From assembly GCA_014904845.1 (NCBI GenBank), contig MU119235.1, forward strand, positions 130,138 to 194,137: a stretch of DNA of 64,000 nucleotides, written 5' to 3'. Made by a program: the position numbers and the translations under genes. The notes under the pieces are model-generated. The model was not told the origin of the DNA. It saw nothing but the letters and a program-made list of their open reading frames with translations, and did not search any database. Source of the stretch: Acephala macrosclerotiorum. Taxonomy: Eukaryota > Ascomycota > Leotiomycetes > Helotiales > Mollisiaceae. This document shows, piece by piece, positions 12,001 to 23,024 of the stretch; within the stretch, counting starts at the first letter, position 1; each line of letters opens with the position of its first letter.

Positions 12001-12100
12001 CGTATCTTGCCTGGTCGTCTGGAGCAAACGCTTCTGGAATAATACCTGCGGAAAGATCATTCTGCACACCGGCTTGCTTTCCACGGAGAAAGCCTGCCAT
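9020..12100 (-). CDS. Sro7/tomosyn/Lgl-family WD40 protein of exocytosis
   Basis: Three exons: 12100-11982, 11930-9811, 9747-9020, about 988 aa. Exon 1 reads M-A-G-F-L-R-G-K-Q-A-G-V-Q-N-D-L-S-A-G and joins in phase to S-L-A-Y-D-P-V-Q-S-L-L-A-I-G, the first blade typical of Lgl/tomosyn proteins. WD40-like repeats follow (L-I-S-L-D-S-K-N-E-L-I-I-W-D-L; H-V-F-W-H-P-S-G-T-F-V-G-T-A-H; H-G-D-G-T-V-R-I-W-D). The last 60 residues form a heptad helix (L-N-E-R-T-E-K-L-N-I-M-G-D-S-T-D-R-M-L) like the VAMP-type tail of tomosyn. Family members bind Sec9/SNAP25-type t-SNAREs and Rab GTPases to control vesicle fusion at the plasma membrane. Introns are 51 and 63 nt with clear branch sites. Confidence 0.92.
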
Positions 12101-14743
12101 CTTGTGTTGTGGTGCAAAGTCGAGAGTGAGGTAAAGAGAGTTGGAATGCTTGCCCAGAAATCCCCGAAATCCCAAGCCTTGCGATGACGAAAGCCCGACT
12201 CGCGAATCACGTGCGCTGAGAGGGCCTCGAAATCGGTCTCTTTCTTTTATTCTTTGCAAGATCCAACTTCGATCTGAGAATGATTTTTACTTGTACTCTT
12301 TGTTCAAACGTGCTAAAGTAAGGTGCGACTTTGTCTTTCTTCGTGCGTTACCTTGATTTGTTCAATGATTTTGTATATTCTTGTCGCTCGCCAGCCCCGC
12401 AGAAGGCTATGCTTTCCTTAATTTACCAATTGCAAGGAGCCTTGTTCATCCAGTGATTGATTCACGACTCATATAATGGGAATTGGATAATCAAGATGTT
12501 GGCGAAAAGACCGCAGTCTAGGTTTGAGAACCTGCGAACTTGACTAGCCATTGCTCATCTCGTGTCTCGATCTCTTGGTATTCTGGGCAGAATTCCTTTC
12601 ATTTGCATTTCATTTTTGCATTTATGGCCCGGTTTGAATATTCCAGATGCAGGTATGGAGATAAATAACTTGGGTTGGGTTGATTCACAATCAATGCCTT
12701 AGCGGAGCGAGGTGGACTTCTGGTATATAACCACTAGACCAATAGTTGAGGTAAGGTTGGTGCACAATCAAGGAGGGATCCTGTGCCATGCGTGCCGGGC
12801 TCGCCAGAGCAACCTTGAGTCATTATTTGCCTGTCATGTATCGCGATAGCTACCGCCGGGAGCCTGCTGTTGGTCATTTCGGGTTCAGTAAACTCTGTCG
12901 AGTTCCATCGTTCCTATATTTAGGTATACGCATAGTTGTATTCCAAGAGAAGATTCCTATCCGTATTCCCGATTGTTAGGAGCTCGGAGGGAAGAAGGAG
13001 TTTAGTTTGTGCAACGAATTCTCGTTGGAAAGCCTAGGCTAAAAGGCCTGACTGGTTCTTCAAGCGAAATATTTCCGCAGCTACATTGGTGTTCTCGAAG
13101 GTGCGTTGTCTCTTCCGTACGTGGAACCCTTCACCATGTCCAGTGCACTAGCTTGGACTTCGTGGCCATTGCTGCTCGATTGGCGAGGATGTTGGGATCA
13201 CTATGAGCCCCGTCCAAAAAGGAAGGTCACGGTATTTCTAGTAGAAGTTTCGTCTGGAGTTGAGCTAGAAGACCACAGGGCGAAAGACTTCGCGAGAAAG
13301 GATGTAAGTCAATCCCCAGATCCGAAGCCTGCCTCACTTCCAAATTGAGCATGCTATTTGTGTAAGTTGCATGATATATAGGCGGGGTGGATTCCACAAG
13401 TAACCTTTGCAGGTGCACAAGCCACTTCTGTCTGCACTTTGCAAGCGGTCAACCTCGAATCGGGCTAGGCCACCTTTTTGGTTCTCGCTCTCGATTCGTT
13501 GCGCTTCGTCAGGGAGCCCTGGTCTCTCGTCTTTAGTCTAGGAATCCATGAAGACATGGAAGAGGCGTCGTAAGCCAAGGGCTGTTAAGGTTGGTTATCC
13601 GATGTAAGACACGGGCAGCGGGTGAACGACATCAACACGAGCATCGTCCCGTGTCGGTACCACTCTTTTGGGTTTGGTTTCACGTTTGACGTTTTGAGAC
13701 AAGGTGGTCGGAACGAGAGAAACTACCCTTCCCACTTGTTTCTATTCCTGCTCGTTTGGGACGAAGGATGCTCTCGCTGATACACTGTCTGTTGGACATT
13801 AATGGAAAGAACTGTGCACTACATTCGAAGTTTTCTTTCTCAATCTTAGGGAAGACCCAGAATTCGCCTCGATGGCTTATTTACTTGCCAGGCCTTGAGG
13901 ATCTACAGAAGGAGGTCACTGGATGCCCAGAAAGCATGCAAACTCGAGCCTTTCTGGGATAGCATCAAAGCTCTATCAAGACTAGTCCACCTACTCGAGA
14001 GGCTACCCAGACTCGTTTCAACCGAACCTTTGGGCCCAGGCGTGGGGCCCAGGGTAATTCCGCCTCAGCCGCAGATTTCCAACGGGGAGGGACGAACGGT
14101 GGGGCCTACATGTGTGGCGCCCAAAGCCTGCATCCACTTCACTCCACCTATTGGCCTAAGCGAGGAGTGTGGTCGCGCGAGGCTGCTGCAAGAGATGCAT
14201 GGTGAAAATAATCAAGATCCATCCTCGAAATCTCGAAAACTCACCCCACGTCCTGAAAGTGTTCGCCCTGACTAGCCTTCTTTGGTGTGCGGTGCAGCAG
14301 TGATGCCTTCACACTGCAGATTAACACGAGGCTAAAATGCAAGGCTGGATTTGAAATGCTTCAGAGCTTTAATTGTCAAATCAGTGTTTATTCTTACGTG
14401 AAGGTCGTCGAATCATGGTTTCATTTAAAGGATTGACGAATCACCCGTCTCACGTCATATCAATTGGGCGGATCTAAACTTTTCCAGAAATGGTCCATTA
14501 TGCAATTTTCATCAGACAGCTAAATCATTATTCATTCTCCACATGCAAGACAGACCATATTTGACTCGCCCCATCCGAGAATGCTCCAGAGGAAATTACA
14601 ATAAATGAAGTATCCCATACACCATACACCATATCTAGCTTGCTCGCGCTTTTGTCTAGATGGTAGTAGTAGTCGTGGGTGTGGCAGATCAACGAGAGGA
14701 ACCAGCGCTCGCTGAAACTGTACGTAAGATCGGATGGTGCGTT
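12101..14743. other. long intergenic stretch, no supported gene
   Basis: About 2.6 kb, with the promoter of the Sro7-like gene at its left end. Open frames here are short, rich in improbable residues and unsupported by splice sites. No tRNA or repeat array was seen. Confidence 0.5.
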
Positions 14744-15079
14744 CTACTGAAACCCTCCATTCATTTGGGCGCCTCCTTGGTTTCCTCCTTGTTGGTTGCC
14801 ATATTGGCTCTTTGGGGGTCGGGAGTAGCCTCCGCTCTAGACGAGAGGTTATAGAGATGAACGGTGTATCGTAGATAGAAGACTTCTTACAGGCTTGACC
14901 GGAGAATATCCCACAAATGCACGAGTACCATATCCACCTCCCTGAACTCCACCTCCTGTCTGTCAAAGAAGTCAAAAGCTGCCCCCAAGTTCGCAGAAGA
15001 TTTGTGGTCGCACCCCGTAAAATCCAACGCTCGCTGCACCTCCGTATGGGACCTGCATCCTTCCTGCATTGCTCGACAT
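14744..15079 (-). CDS. 75-residue Gly/Gln/Tyr-rich protein, three exons
   Basis: Exons 15079-15014, 14959-14891 and 14836-14744 are all in phase 0. The introns start GTGCGA and GTAAGA and end GACAG and TCTAG (54 nt each). The joined product begins M-S-S-N-A-G-R-M-Q-V-P-Y-G-G-A, passes G-G-G-V-Q-G-G-G-Y-G-T-R-A-F-V-G-Y and ends with Q-Y-G-N-Q-Q-G-G-N-Q-G-G-A-Q-M-N-G-G-F-Q. It is low-complexity and probably disordered. No family is recognised. Support is that three tiny exons keep one composition and one phase across two canonical introns. It could be an RNA-associated or surface peptide, but nothing shows which. Confidence 0.6.
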
Positions 15080-18000
15080 GTTTGTAGGCGTTTCTGGGTG
15101 GTTTTAGGATGGTCTGGAGATCAGTTTGTGCGTGTGCGTGTTGCTGTTGAGAATAGCTTCGAACTGACTTTAAATATGGAGTTCATCGTGGTGCGGTCGA
15201 TTTGACGTGGCGACGGCGTCATCGTTAACCCTACTCGGCTCTCTATCCAAGGTTTGACAGCTGTGGCTAGAACAAAAGATCGCCGTAGTTTTGTCCCCGC
15301 TTTAAAAAAGGGCCTTGATACACACGCAGCACTCGGATGCTTGGGCGCGCGCCCTAACTCGAAGTGGGAAGAGGGGTCTCCTTTTTGCCATCGTGAACCC
15401 GTTGGGTCACAACGCGGAAAGCTCTCAACTTGCCTCCTCGGCACAGAAGTGAGCTCTCACTGCCCAAGAGCTGCTTGAAAAGGAATAGACATGTGCTTGT
15501 ATCAATTAAGACACTCTGTGTAGATCAGATCACCCGAAAAGAAGGCCTTTCCGGGGAGTCCTGACCAGACCCCTGCGTCGCAGGCGTTTTTGAGGTCTGG
15601 TGTGGCTCCACTTGATTCCTGCATGCTGAGTTGTTGGTTGTCGGCTCCGTGCCAAGACTTCTTTGCGCCGCAGCCAGGCAGGGTCATGGTATTTGTGCGG
15701 TAATCGCACCTCCAAACACAATCAATTCTCCCATCATTCCTCTCCTTCGTCATACTCTCTCGTATTGCCTTGTTTCCCGTTGAAACAACCGATGTTCCAT
15801 AAACTGGCAAAGGGCTTATTCTAGAATCGTCTAGAATGGTAAAGCCACCACAGTCATGTGCGAGTGGATGGCAAGGACCGAGAGCGAATCGCTTCATGAG
15901 AGGGTGGCGATTGAGGCAAAGTTGCTGGGGTGCCGTGCTGCAGTGCGATTCAAGTAATATTCTCCAGTACCCCATGTATCCTTGGTGAGGCTAGGCTGGC
16001 CGCAACAAGATTGCTTCTCTCGTCTGAATCAAACCTCAGCCCTGCACCATGTCATCCCATCATCGGCGTCTGAAGTCCAAGAACGAGGGGTCATGGCACA
16101 CTTTATTCCTACTGGTCGAAACAAGTTTTGCTTGTGGTTTTGTTTCCCAAGCAAGCAACTACATCATCGGAATTCCTGGCATTGGCTTGAACCCTATGAG
16201 TTCTTCGTTGTGGTGAACACCGTCCTTTTGAGAACTAGGGCGGCTAAAGTCCAAGAAGAGAAGTTGGAAACTTCGGTGAAGGCAGGCGATGCAGTGTGTG
16301 GTCATGAGCGCGAGCGCGGGAATCGCTTCGTGGGTAACCGTTGGGGAGCGAGTATCGAACCCTAGCGGAAACCCGAAATTGGGAGGTGGCGCAACGAGTT
16401 TGTGGTCGATGTCTTGTTTGAGAGGGGTGGTTCCTTCGAATGCTCGAGGCAGATCAGATTGTGAGTAACCCATGATAAAGGCATTCCAGCGAAAAACGAG
16501 GGTCGGGATTTGGTGGCGAGATGGCCACCAAGTAGCTCAGAGGCGGCTGCTTGTGTTCTCGAGTCCATGGCATCAGGAAGAGCATGTGTATTCCTACAAC
16601 AATGTTTCAACTGGGAAAGCCGTCGTTTCCCAACTTCGGCCGAACCAGTATCAAGGACCGCCTACCACATATGTAGCCATGGAAGAGCTTTACAGTGTAA
16701 AGCCAGAACTCCTTGAAGCTCTATCTTCCCTCGGTGCATCGAAACACCTCAAGTGTGTTGCATTGTTCTGTCTTTCACGACCGTCCAAATCCACAAGCGT
16801 GCGAACATCAGAGGATGAAGGCAGCGAGAATATGGACAACTGGGAATAACGACTTGAGTTGTGTTGCATTTACATCGTGTTCGGGAGCTCTGTTTGAGGG
16901 CGAATTGCTGCCGTGCCTGATGTAGGTGTTCTAGGACAAGCGCGTATCCGTTTAATACTTTTCAGTGACTAGTGTTGTTAGTTTTCCATTACATCATAAT
17001 CCAATGTTCCGATCTACGCATACCTGCTTGTAGAACTTAGACTTGCGAATCATTCCTTCAGTCGAGGGCCATTGGGAAGTTTCCCATCATCTCGACACGC
17101 CATTGCCTTCTTCTCATGCTCGATATGGCCATGTGCGGATCTGGTGAAGTTGTCCCAGAAGCCTGTGAGTGCTGAGGAACCGAAGAGCCCACTCATGTCC
17201 TCGTCATCGACTAACAAAGTGCCTGAGGTCTGAAGGAGCCCTTCGCGTTGATTCTTTCAAGTCTTGTCCACCGTTTTATCCTAGAGGAGGCCCAGCTATC
17301 TCTTTGCGTCTGGGAAGGCTCATGGTGTGTTCTGGCGGTACTCGGTACTTGTTGAGCTTGTAGTTCCTGTTGCACTTGCTCAGCGATGCAAACAATGCAA
17401 ACAATGCAAACGCAATCGACCTTGAGGCTTCTATATCCACGTGATATTATTAAGTACCATTGTACACGTCAAGACTTGAGCGTATTCTTCTGGTTGAACG
17501 TGTCAAAAGATAATTGAAAGCCGAGGGCCTCGTCAGAGACGTTGAATTCTCAGTATGAAAACAAACATTTCAATCACAGCCTTGCGATACGCGAGCCTCC
17601 TTTCTTCAAGCGACCCTTCTCCTTTTCTACACGAGCACCCTTTAGCGAGATCTGGTGGCGATCTGCCCAATTACGTTGCGACTTGACCATGCAGCCTCGC
17701 AGAGCCTCAAGGAGGCTGAAATTAATGTTTCTCATGAGAAATGGGCGAGACTGAGATCAGGGCGAGGGCGCAGGGCGAAGGGCGAAAGTGAGGATGGATT
17801 TCCAGGATTTAAGTTTTGCACTTCGCGAAGCGACCGCTGCGGACCAACGAGATTACTGCGCTTAGCTTGTTCTAACTTAGCCCCATAAGGGCGAATTCCT
17901 CATTCAGAATCAGGATGGATTTTCAGGATGGATTTCGAGGATGGATCTGGCTGCACGTCTTCGTATTTCAATTATGTCGCATCCGCAGCCTCGTCTCTCT

Positions 18001-18330
18001 TATGCGTCTGAGAACTGAAGAGGTGTGCAGAGCTCAACGCCAAGTGGTCAGTGTCACGAGTCACGTGATAATTATGCTGTCCATTATGCTCTTCGAAGTT
18101 CACTCAGCCATTATATGTCTTTGGGTTATTTGAAATTGTGTGTATAAGCTGCATTCCGTGGCTTTTTTTTTTAACACTGAAGCCGGGCGCTGGGCAAAGT
18201 GTTTCCCTCACTGTCTCTAGTCTAGATCGAGATTCTGCCTAGGAGTGCTGCAACGAAAGCAGCCTCTGCATCATGGGATGATGGTTGGAGAATAGTTCCT
18301 TTGAAGTAGAATCATTCTTATATACTAGCA
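15080..18330. other. long intergenic stretch, weak frames only
   Basis: The best frame is a 157-codon minus-strand one at 15975-15502 with seven Cys (for example I-D-C-V-W-R-C-D-Y-R-T-N). It lacks a signal peptide, splice support or a known family, so it is not called. Around 17760-17950 there are G-rich runs and several copies of an aggatggattt word. The cgatgcaaacaatgcaaac area near 17383-17415 is a short repeat. Confidence 0.45.
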
Positions 18331-18359
18331 TTTGCCACCATTTGCCACCATTTGCCACC
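18331..18359. repeat. short tandem repeat, 10-bp unit
   Basis: Three adjacent copies of tttgccacca lie 28 bp upstream of the start codon of the DUF6594 gene. They may belong to its leader or promoter; the role is unknown. Confidence 0.8.
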
Positions 18360-18386
18360 GCGCTATGATCTTCGTTAAGTGCATCT

Positions 18387-19839
18387 GTGATGTCTTCAGA
18401 CGCAGTCCCAACTCTTGGGCGAAGCCATTCGTTTCCAGGCGCAACATCCATAGACCCCTATGATCAGGCTGAGCAAGGCTTCCGCGTTGGCTCCAATGCC
18501 GACATTCCGAATACCAGGCCACCGATCGAGGCTAGGAGAACTCCCTCATTTCGGCACTCGCTGCGAAGTTCAGATAGCACACTAGCAGGCAGTCCTGGAG
18601 AGTCTTTCGAAGACTCCCATCAAAGAGCAGGAAGGCCCCTACCACGTCAAGGTGAGCAATCAAGTTGAATCAAACGAACTATTTGATAACAAAAGTTGCA
18701 GAACCGCTGCCTCGCTCTGCGACATGGATTGCACAATGCATCAATGGCATGCGATCCCCGTCTTTTCTTCAATCCAGTCCTCACAACTCACCAGCAGATC
18801 CACCTGAGGATTACAAGCTCGGCTATTCTCAATTTCAATACGATCGCTGTAAGACAGAACCTTAATATGTTTAGACATTGTGACACTGACAAACTCAATA
18901 GACGAGGACTTCCCGGATGGCTGGCCAAGAGTTGCGGCGTTTATGGAGAGCTGCGAATCTTTTGGAATCTACAGAAAGTTCGGGATTCCTCACGCTAGAT
19001 TGCTCGTAATTCATATGAGTAATATCCAAGAGATTTGGACAGAGCTACTCGAGATAGATCGGAGAGATGAAGCCGGTGGTAAAGATACAAATTGGCGACT
19101 AAAGAACAGGTTTCACGAAGAAGGACTAGACACTACCAAGAGAGAACTAGAACACAGATTAGAAAAGGAGTTGCTTGCATACGGTACAGTTCACTTCCTG
19201 CATCCAATCGGGACACAAGCTCACTTGCTGCGTTGCCCAGATACCCTGCTAGAAAAGTTCGGAAACATCAAATCAATGAGCCGCACACCAGCACGGGACC
19301 ACGACAGTCTTTTCAGATACCTTTGGGCCAATAAGCCCCTCGATCCGCATGAAGATGACTGGATAAAGCACCCGGACGACTTCGTCTCTCTCGTTCCTCC
19401 TCGACAAAACCGCTTCGAGGGATTCATCCTCCGCTATCTCGATGGATGGCCAAATTCTTACTTCAAGGTACGAATATCCTTTTTTGCAATCTCTCGGACG
19501 CTCATATCTCTGCAGAAGTTATTCCTAACAGGCAAAGAGCAACATCAAACCAAAGACTTGGAGGTAAATTTCTACTGCACAGCCCGCATTAACGTAATCG
19601 CTCGACTCATCGCCGTCTTCTTCGCTGTCCTAGTATTATTCATTCCTGTGATCCTTTTCTTCTTGACGTCGATGAGTAGAGTGTCGATGGCGATTGTGGT
19701 TCTGGCGTTTGATTTCATATTCTCGGTTCTAATTTCGTTGCTTACAGATGCGGGGGATAAGGAGATCTTTATTGGAACGGCGACGTATTGTGCTGTTTTA
19801 GTGACCTTTTTGGGAAATTTACAGGGGCCGGCGAAGTAA
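18387..19839 (+). CDS. DUF6594-family membrane protein
   Basis: Exons 18387-18651, 18702-18848 and 18902-19839. A further in-frame 48-nt intron (19468-19515, GTACGA to CTGCAG) may split the last exon, giving 449 or 433 aa. The first ~130 residues are Ser/Pro-rich and disordered. The DUF6594 core starts with D-F-P-D-G-W-P-R-V-A-A-F-M-E-S, then S-F-G-I-Y-R-K-F-G-I-P-H-A-R, and includes R-D-H-D-S-L-F-R-Y-L-W and H-P-D-D-F-V-S-L-V. Membrane segments close the C-terminus (A-R-L-I-A-V-F-F-A-V-L-V-L-F-I-P-V-I-L-F and later ones). The family is fungal, of unknown function, with a soluble helical part followed by C-terminal membrane helices. Neighbouring C2H2 and HET genes place it in an accessory block. 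Confidence 0.85.
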
Positions 19840-20365
19840 AGTTGAATTACTTTGCGGCGATACATTGTGTTGCGGTTTGCCGGGAATGGCGAAGTGCAGT
19901 CGTGCTGCATCTCTGGGATGCCACGTCGGAGTTCCGTGCGGTTTGGAGTCTGGAGCATTGGACTGTAACTGACTTTGATTGGATGCTCTGAGACGAAGGC
20001 GTTTTGGTGACGAGTTACAGCTGTAGCAATGTGTACCTTATTCTCAAGGATAGGTTTTTTCAGTGGGCTAGTTGGTACGAGCTAGGTACGATGAGGTGTC
20101 ACCTATCTGGACTCTCGGATTGGCGACCGTATTTCTGGGGCATTCAGGAGCTTTAAATGCACATGCTGCTACAGTATAACCTGAATTACTGATGTGACTT
20201 GAGTGAAATAAAAGTTAAGGTGAATAATTCCTGTAAGCGGGCTGCACGACATCCCTGCACCGGACACACGGACATCAGGCAAGCCGCAGAGCCTCAAGTC
20301 GTCCTCATCGCGTCAAATATCAATGCCAACCCGTTGCGGACGTTAACAAATGGAACCAGCTCATC
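19840..20365. other. intergenic, same-strand spacer
   Basis: No gene seen between the DUF6594 and C2H2 genes. It presumably holds the terminator of one and the promoter of the other. Confidence 0.5.
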
Positions 20366-22190
20366 ATGCTTCGCAGCCCTTTGGATGAAGGCTCCGATGG
20401 AAAGAAAAAGGGTGACCTAAATGGCACCCAGGCTATCCAAAGCTTGTCGTGCCCTTCATGTGATGCGACCGGTTTCCCCAATCTCTCGAAACTAAAGTCG
20501 GTCTGCCCCTCACTATTTCTGTGCATCAATACTAATAAAACAACAGCAAGCATCGAAATACGCATGAAAAGCCGTACGAATGCCAAGAAGAAGGCTGCTC
20601 CGAAAGATTCGCCCAAAAACAGGCCCTTAATCGGCATACGCAGGCCAAACACAGTAATACAATTGCGAAATATTATCACTGCACAGTCGACGGCTGCAAA
20701 TACTCGAGTACATGCCGGAGGGGAAAGAGGTTTGTGCGAGCCGACCAAGTAAAGGAGCATATAAAGGACTATGGACATTACGGGCCACACTCTGCGAATA
20801 ACAGACCGCGACGACGTGCGGATTGGGGTATCTTGTTCGACGAATATATAATCACGGCTCGATTTGAGGAGTGGACCTTGGATGATGGTTCGCCTCGACG
20901 AACTATACAGTCATGCGAGTACAATCCCTCTGAAACGAGGCTGTGGCATACGGATGATATAGGGGAGCTATTTGTTAAGGAATCAATACTTGAAGAGAAC
21001 AAACATGCTTATGAATGTCCCGCGGCTGACTGTTATTTCCGAATACGACCTCCTGATGGTTGCGACACTACGCTATTCAAGACTATGAAAGCCTTGAAGG
21101 AGCACTATCGGCGAGCTCATGAGGCTTTGACTCCAGGCTCTTACTTTCCGACCCATCTGCAGGAGGGCGAAAAGCATGGGAGTGTGAGCGACTCGAGCTG
21201 CGTGGAACCTTCGAACTACTCCTTGGAGAATAATACATCACTCACTTCGATCGTTCAAGATTTCTCATCCTATCCAGAGGCTCTGGACTTTCCAATGTTT
21301 AGTGAGGATCTAGATGATTTCCTGGGATCACTTTCTTGCCATGCAGGGCAAGGCATTCCCTGCTTCTGCCAGTCTTGTTCTCAGAAGGAAGCAGCTACTT
21401 CCGAATCGCTAAACATAGATCTTGAACCGCGCCACCAGTCTCCAGGCCTAGCATCCGAGTTCCAATTTCAAAGTCTCTCCCCATCTCCGAGCATATATGA
21501 AACATATTTTCCGACTGCAAACGTCTCTGAAGACATAATTAAGGCCGCATCTACGGCTTCTGCTAATAGCACCTCGCTGAAATCGTCGTAAGTCTTTCTC
21601 CCGACCTGTTATTTCCAGAAGCTGAAACGATATCTAGCCGAATGCCTTGCTCACTTCCTGGCTGTGGCAAGACTTTTCGTCGCAAATACGAGTTGCAACG
21701 ACACATCGCGTGTTTACACACACCATCATTTCTTCGCCGATGTCCTTTCTGCGAACGCGAGTTTCGTCGCAAAGATAAGCTCACCGATCACCTCCGAAAA
21801 CTTCACTCTACGTCCTCGGATCTGGATTCGACGAAAATGAAGACAATGCTTACTGGAGTGTCGAGCTTTTCTGCCAACGACTGCCAGTGGTTATCCTCAG
21901 AATATCCACCAGGCAAGGACGTGGCACCAGCCGATACATTAATAAAAGCCGGTTCTAGCACGGCGAGCTGGACGGAAGAGCCCACGTTCACGTTTCAATT
22001 CCAGCCAGGCTCACTAGAAGATGACTTGTCGCATGAAAAGGTGCGGCGGCCTGCGAGTCCAATTTCAATGCAACGACATTCGGGTATTACTGAATCGCCT
22101 ATTGTGGTTGATGAACCAGGGCATATATCTTTTTGGACCGATCACCATGAGCCATTTGACTTTAGGGAGTCTGTCGCTTCGAGCTTTTGA
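20366..22190 (+). CDS. multi-finger C2H2 zinc-finger protein
   Basis: Exons 20366-20496, 20547-21587 and 21638-22190 (50-nt introns; the first has a tactaat branch, the second a GTAAGT donor), about 574 aa. Finger 1 is created by the first splice: C-P-S-C...H-R-N-T-H. Finger 2 reads Y-E-C-Q-E-E-G-C-S-E-R-F-A-Q-K-Q-A-L-N-R, then H-T-Q-A-K-H. A third, loose finger begins Y-H-C-T-V-D-G-C-K-Y. Another (Y-E-C-P-A-A-D-C) ends H-Y-R-R-A-H. After a long acidic/Ser-rich middle, exon 3 carries two compact fingers: P-C-S-L-P-G-C-G-K-T-F-R-R-K-Y-E-L-Q-R-H, and C-P-F-C-E-R-E-F-R-R-K ending in H-L-R-K-L-H. It probably binds nucleic acid; the target is unknown. The ATG at 20366 is the first in frame, but an upstream exon is possible. 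Confidence 0.82.
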
Positions 22191-23024
22191 TATCACCTCT
22201 TGCTTGCGGGCTAGAGGAATTCAGCATGATGGCACTCAAAAGATTCCACATCGCCCTTGTAGCTTAGGAACCGTATCCTAGGGAGGCCCTCTTTGGTACG
22301 AGATCCGCCATCGAAACCCATTTTGCTATGCTTTTCAGAGAAGCCTCTAGATCTAGGAGCAAAATAAACCGCAATCGAAGTCAATCACAGCACGGAATTA
22401 AAGGCTGCAGGAAACTGCATATTTCGGCATGTGGCCAAACAGGAGTGTGGCTGTAAAGAGCTCACTCCTAAAATCCATAGACTCATGGGTCTGGCAGGGA
22501 CACCAACGGACTTTGTCTTGTCAGGTCGGTCATCTTTCACATGGCCCTCCGATCGTGCAAAGTAACATTTTTAACAGATTAGTCATAATAGTGAGGGTTC
22601 TGCTGCCCATTTGGGAAGAACTTATTAGCAGACAGAGGAGAGGAATGGATATACGAAGGAGGGTCGCGTCTTGAGCATCGAAATTGAGCTTCTCAGATTC
22701 GATGAGGGGACTATAGAATATACGAGGCGTCCCAAGTTCCCCAAATGAGCTCAGAGGGGGCCTGCAGAAAGGGATATTCTTTAATTTCTTCAGGCAAAAC
22801 ATTTCTCAGATGATGTGTCCGACTTCAAGGTCCTAACCGCCAGGACCGATGTCCCTCCTACCATGGTAGCTAGAGGACATTCAAGTCAAACGTAGATGAG
22901 CTGCGGAAAGGAGGAAGCGGATAATCCCGAAGCTATAGCATCAAGGATGGTTGATCCTTCTCTGTTTGCCGGGATTTTGAATTTTTCGCAGACCTCTTAA
23001 CCACCCGACCCACATGGTGCTTCA
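22191..23024. other. convergent intergenic region
   Basis: Separates the 3' ends of the C2H2 gene (plus) and the HET gene (minus). No supported gene. Confidence 0.55.

Noticed and set aside
15502..15975. 157-codon Cys-containing minus-strand frame
   Set aside because: No signal peptide, no regular Cys spacing, no family and no upstream exon; length alone is weak evidence.
16472..16849. 125-codon plus-strand frame
   Set aside because: Composition is unremarkable and it overlaps opposing frames; no splice or homology support.
22530..22802. 90-codon minus-strand frame between the C2H2 and HET genes
   Set aside because: No family, no splice partners; lies in a convergent 3' region.
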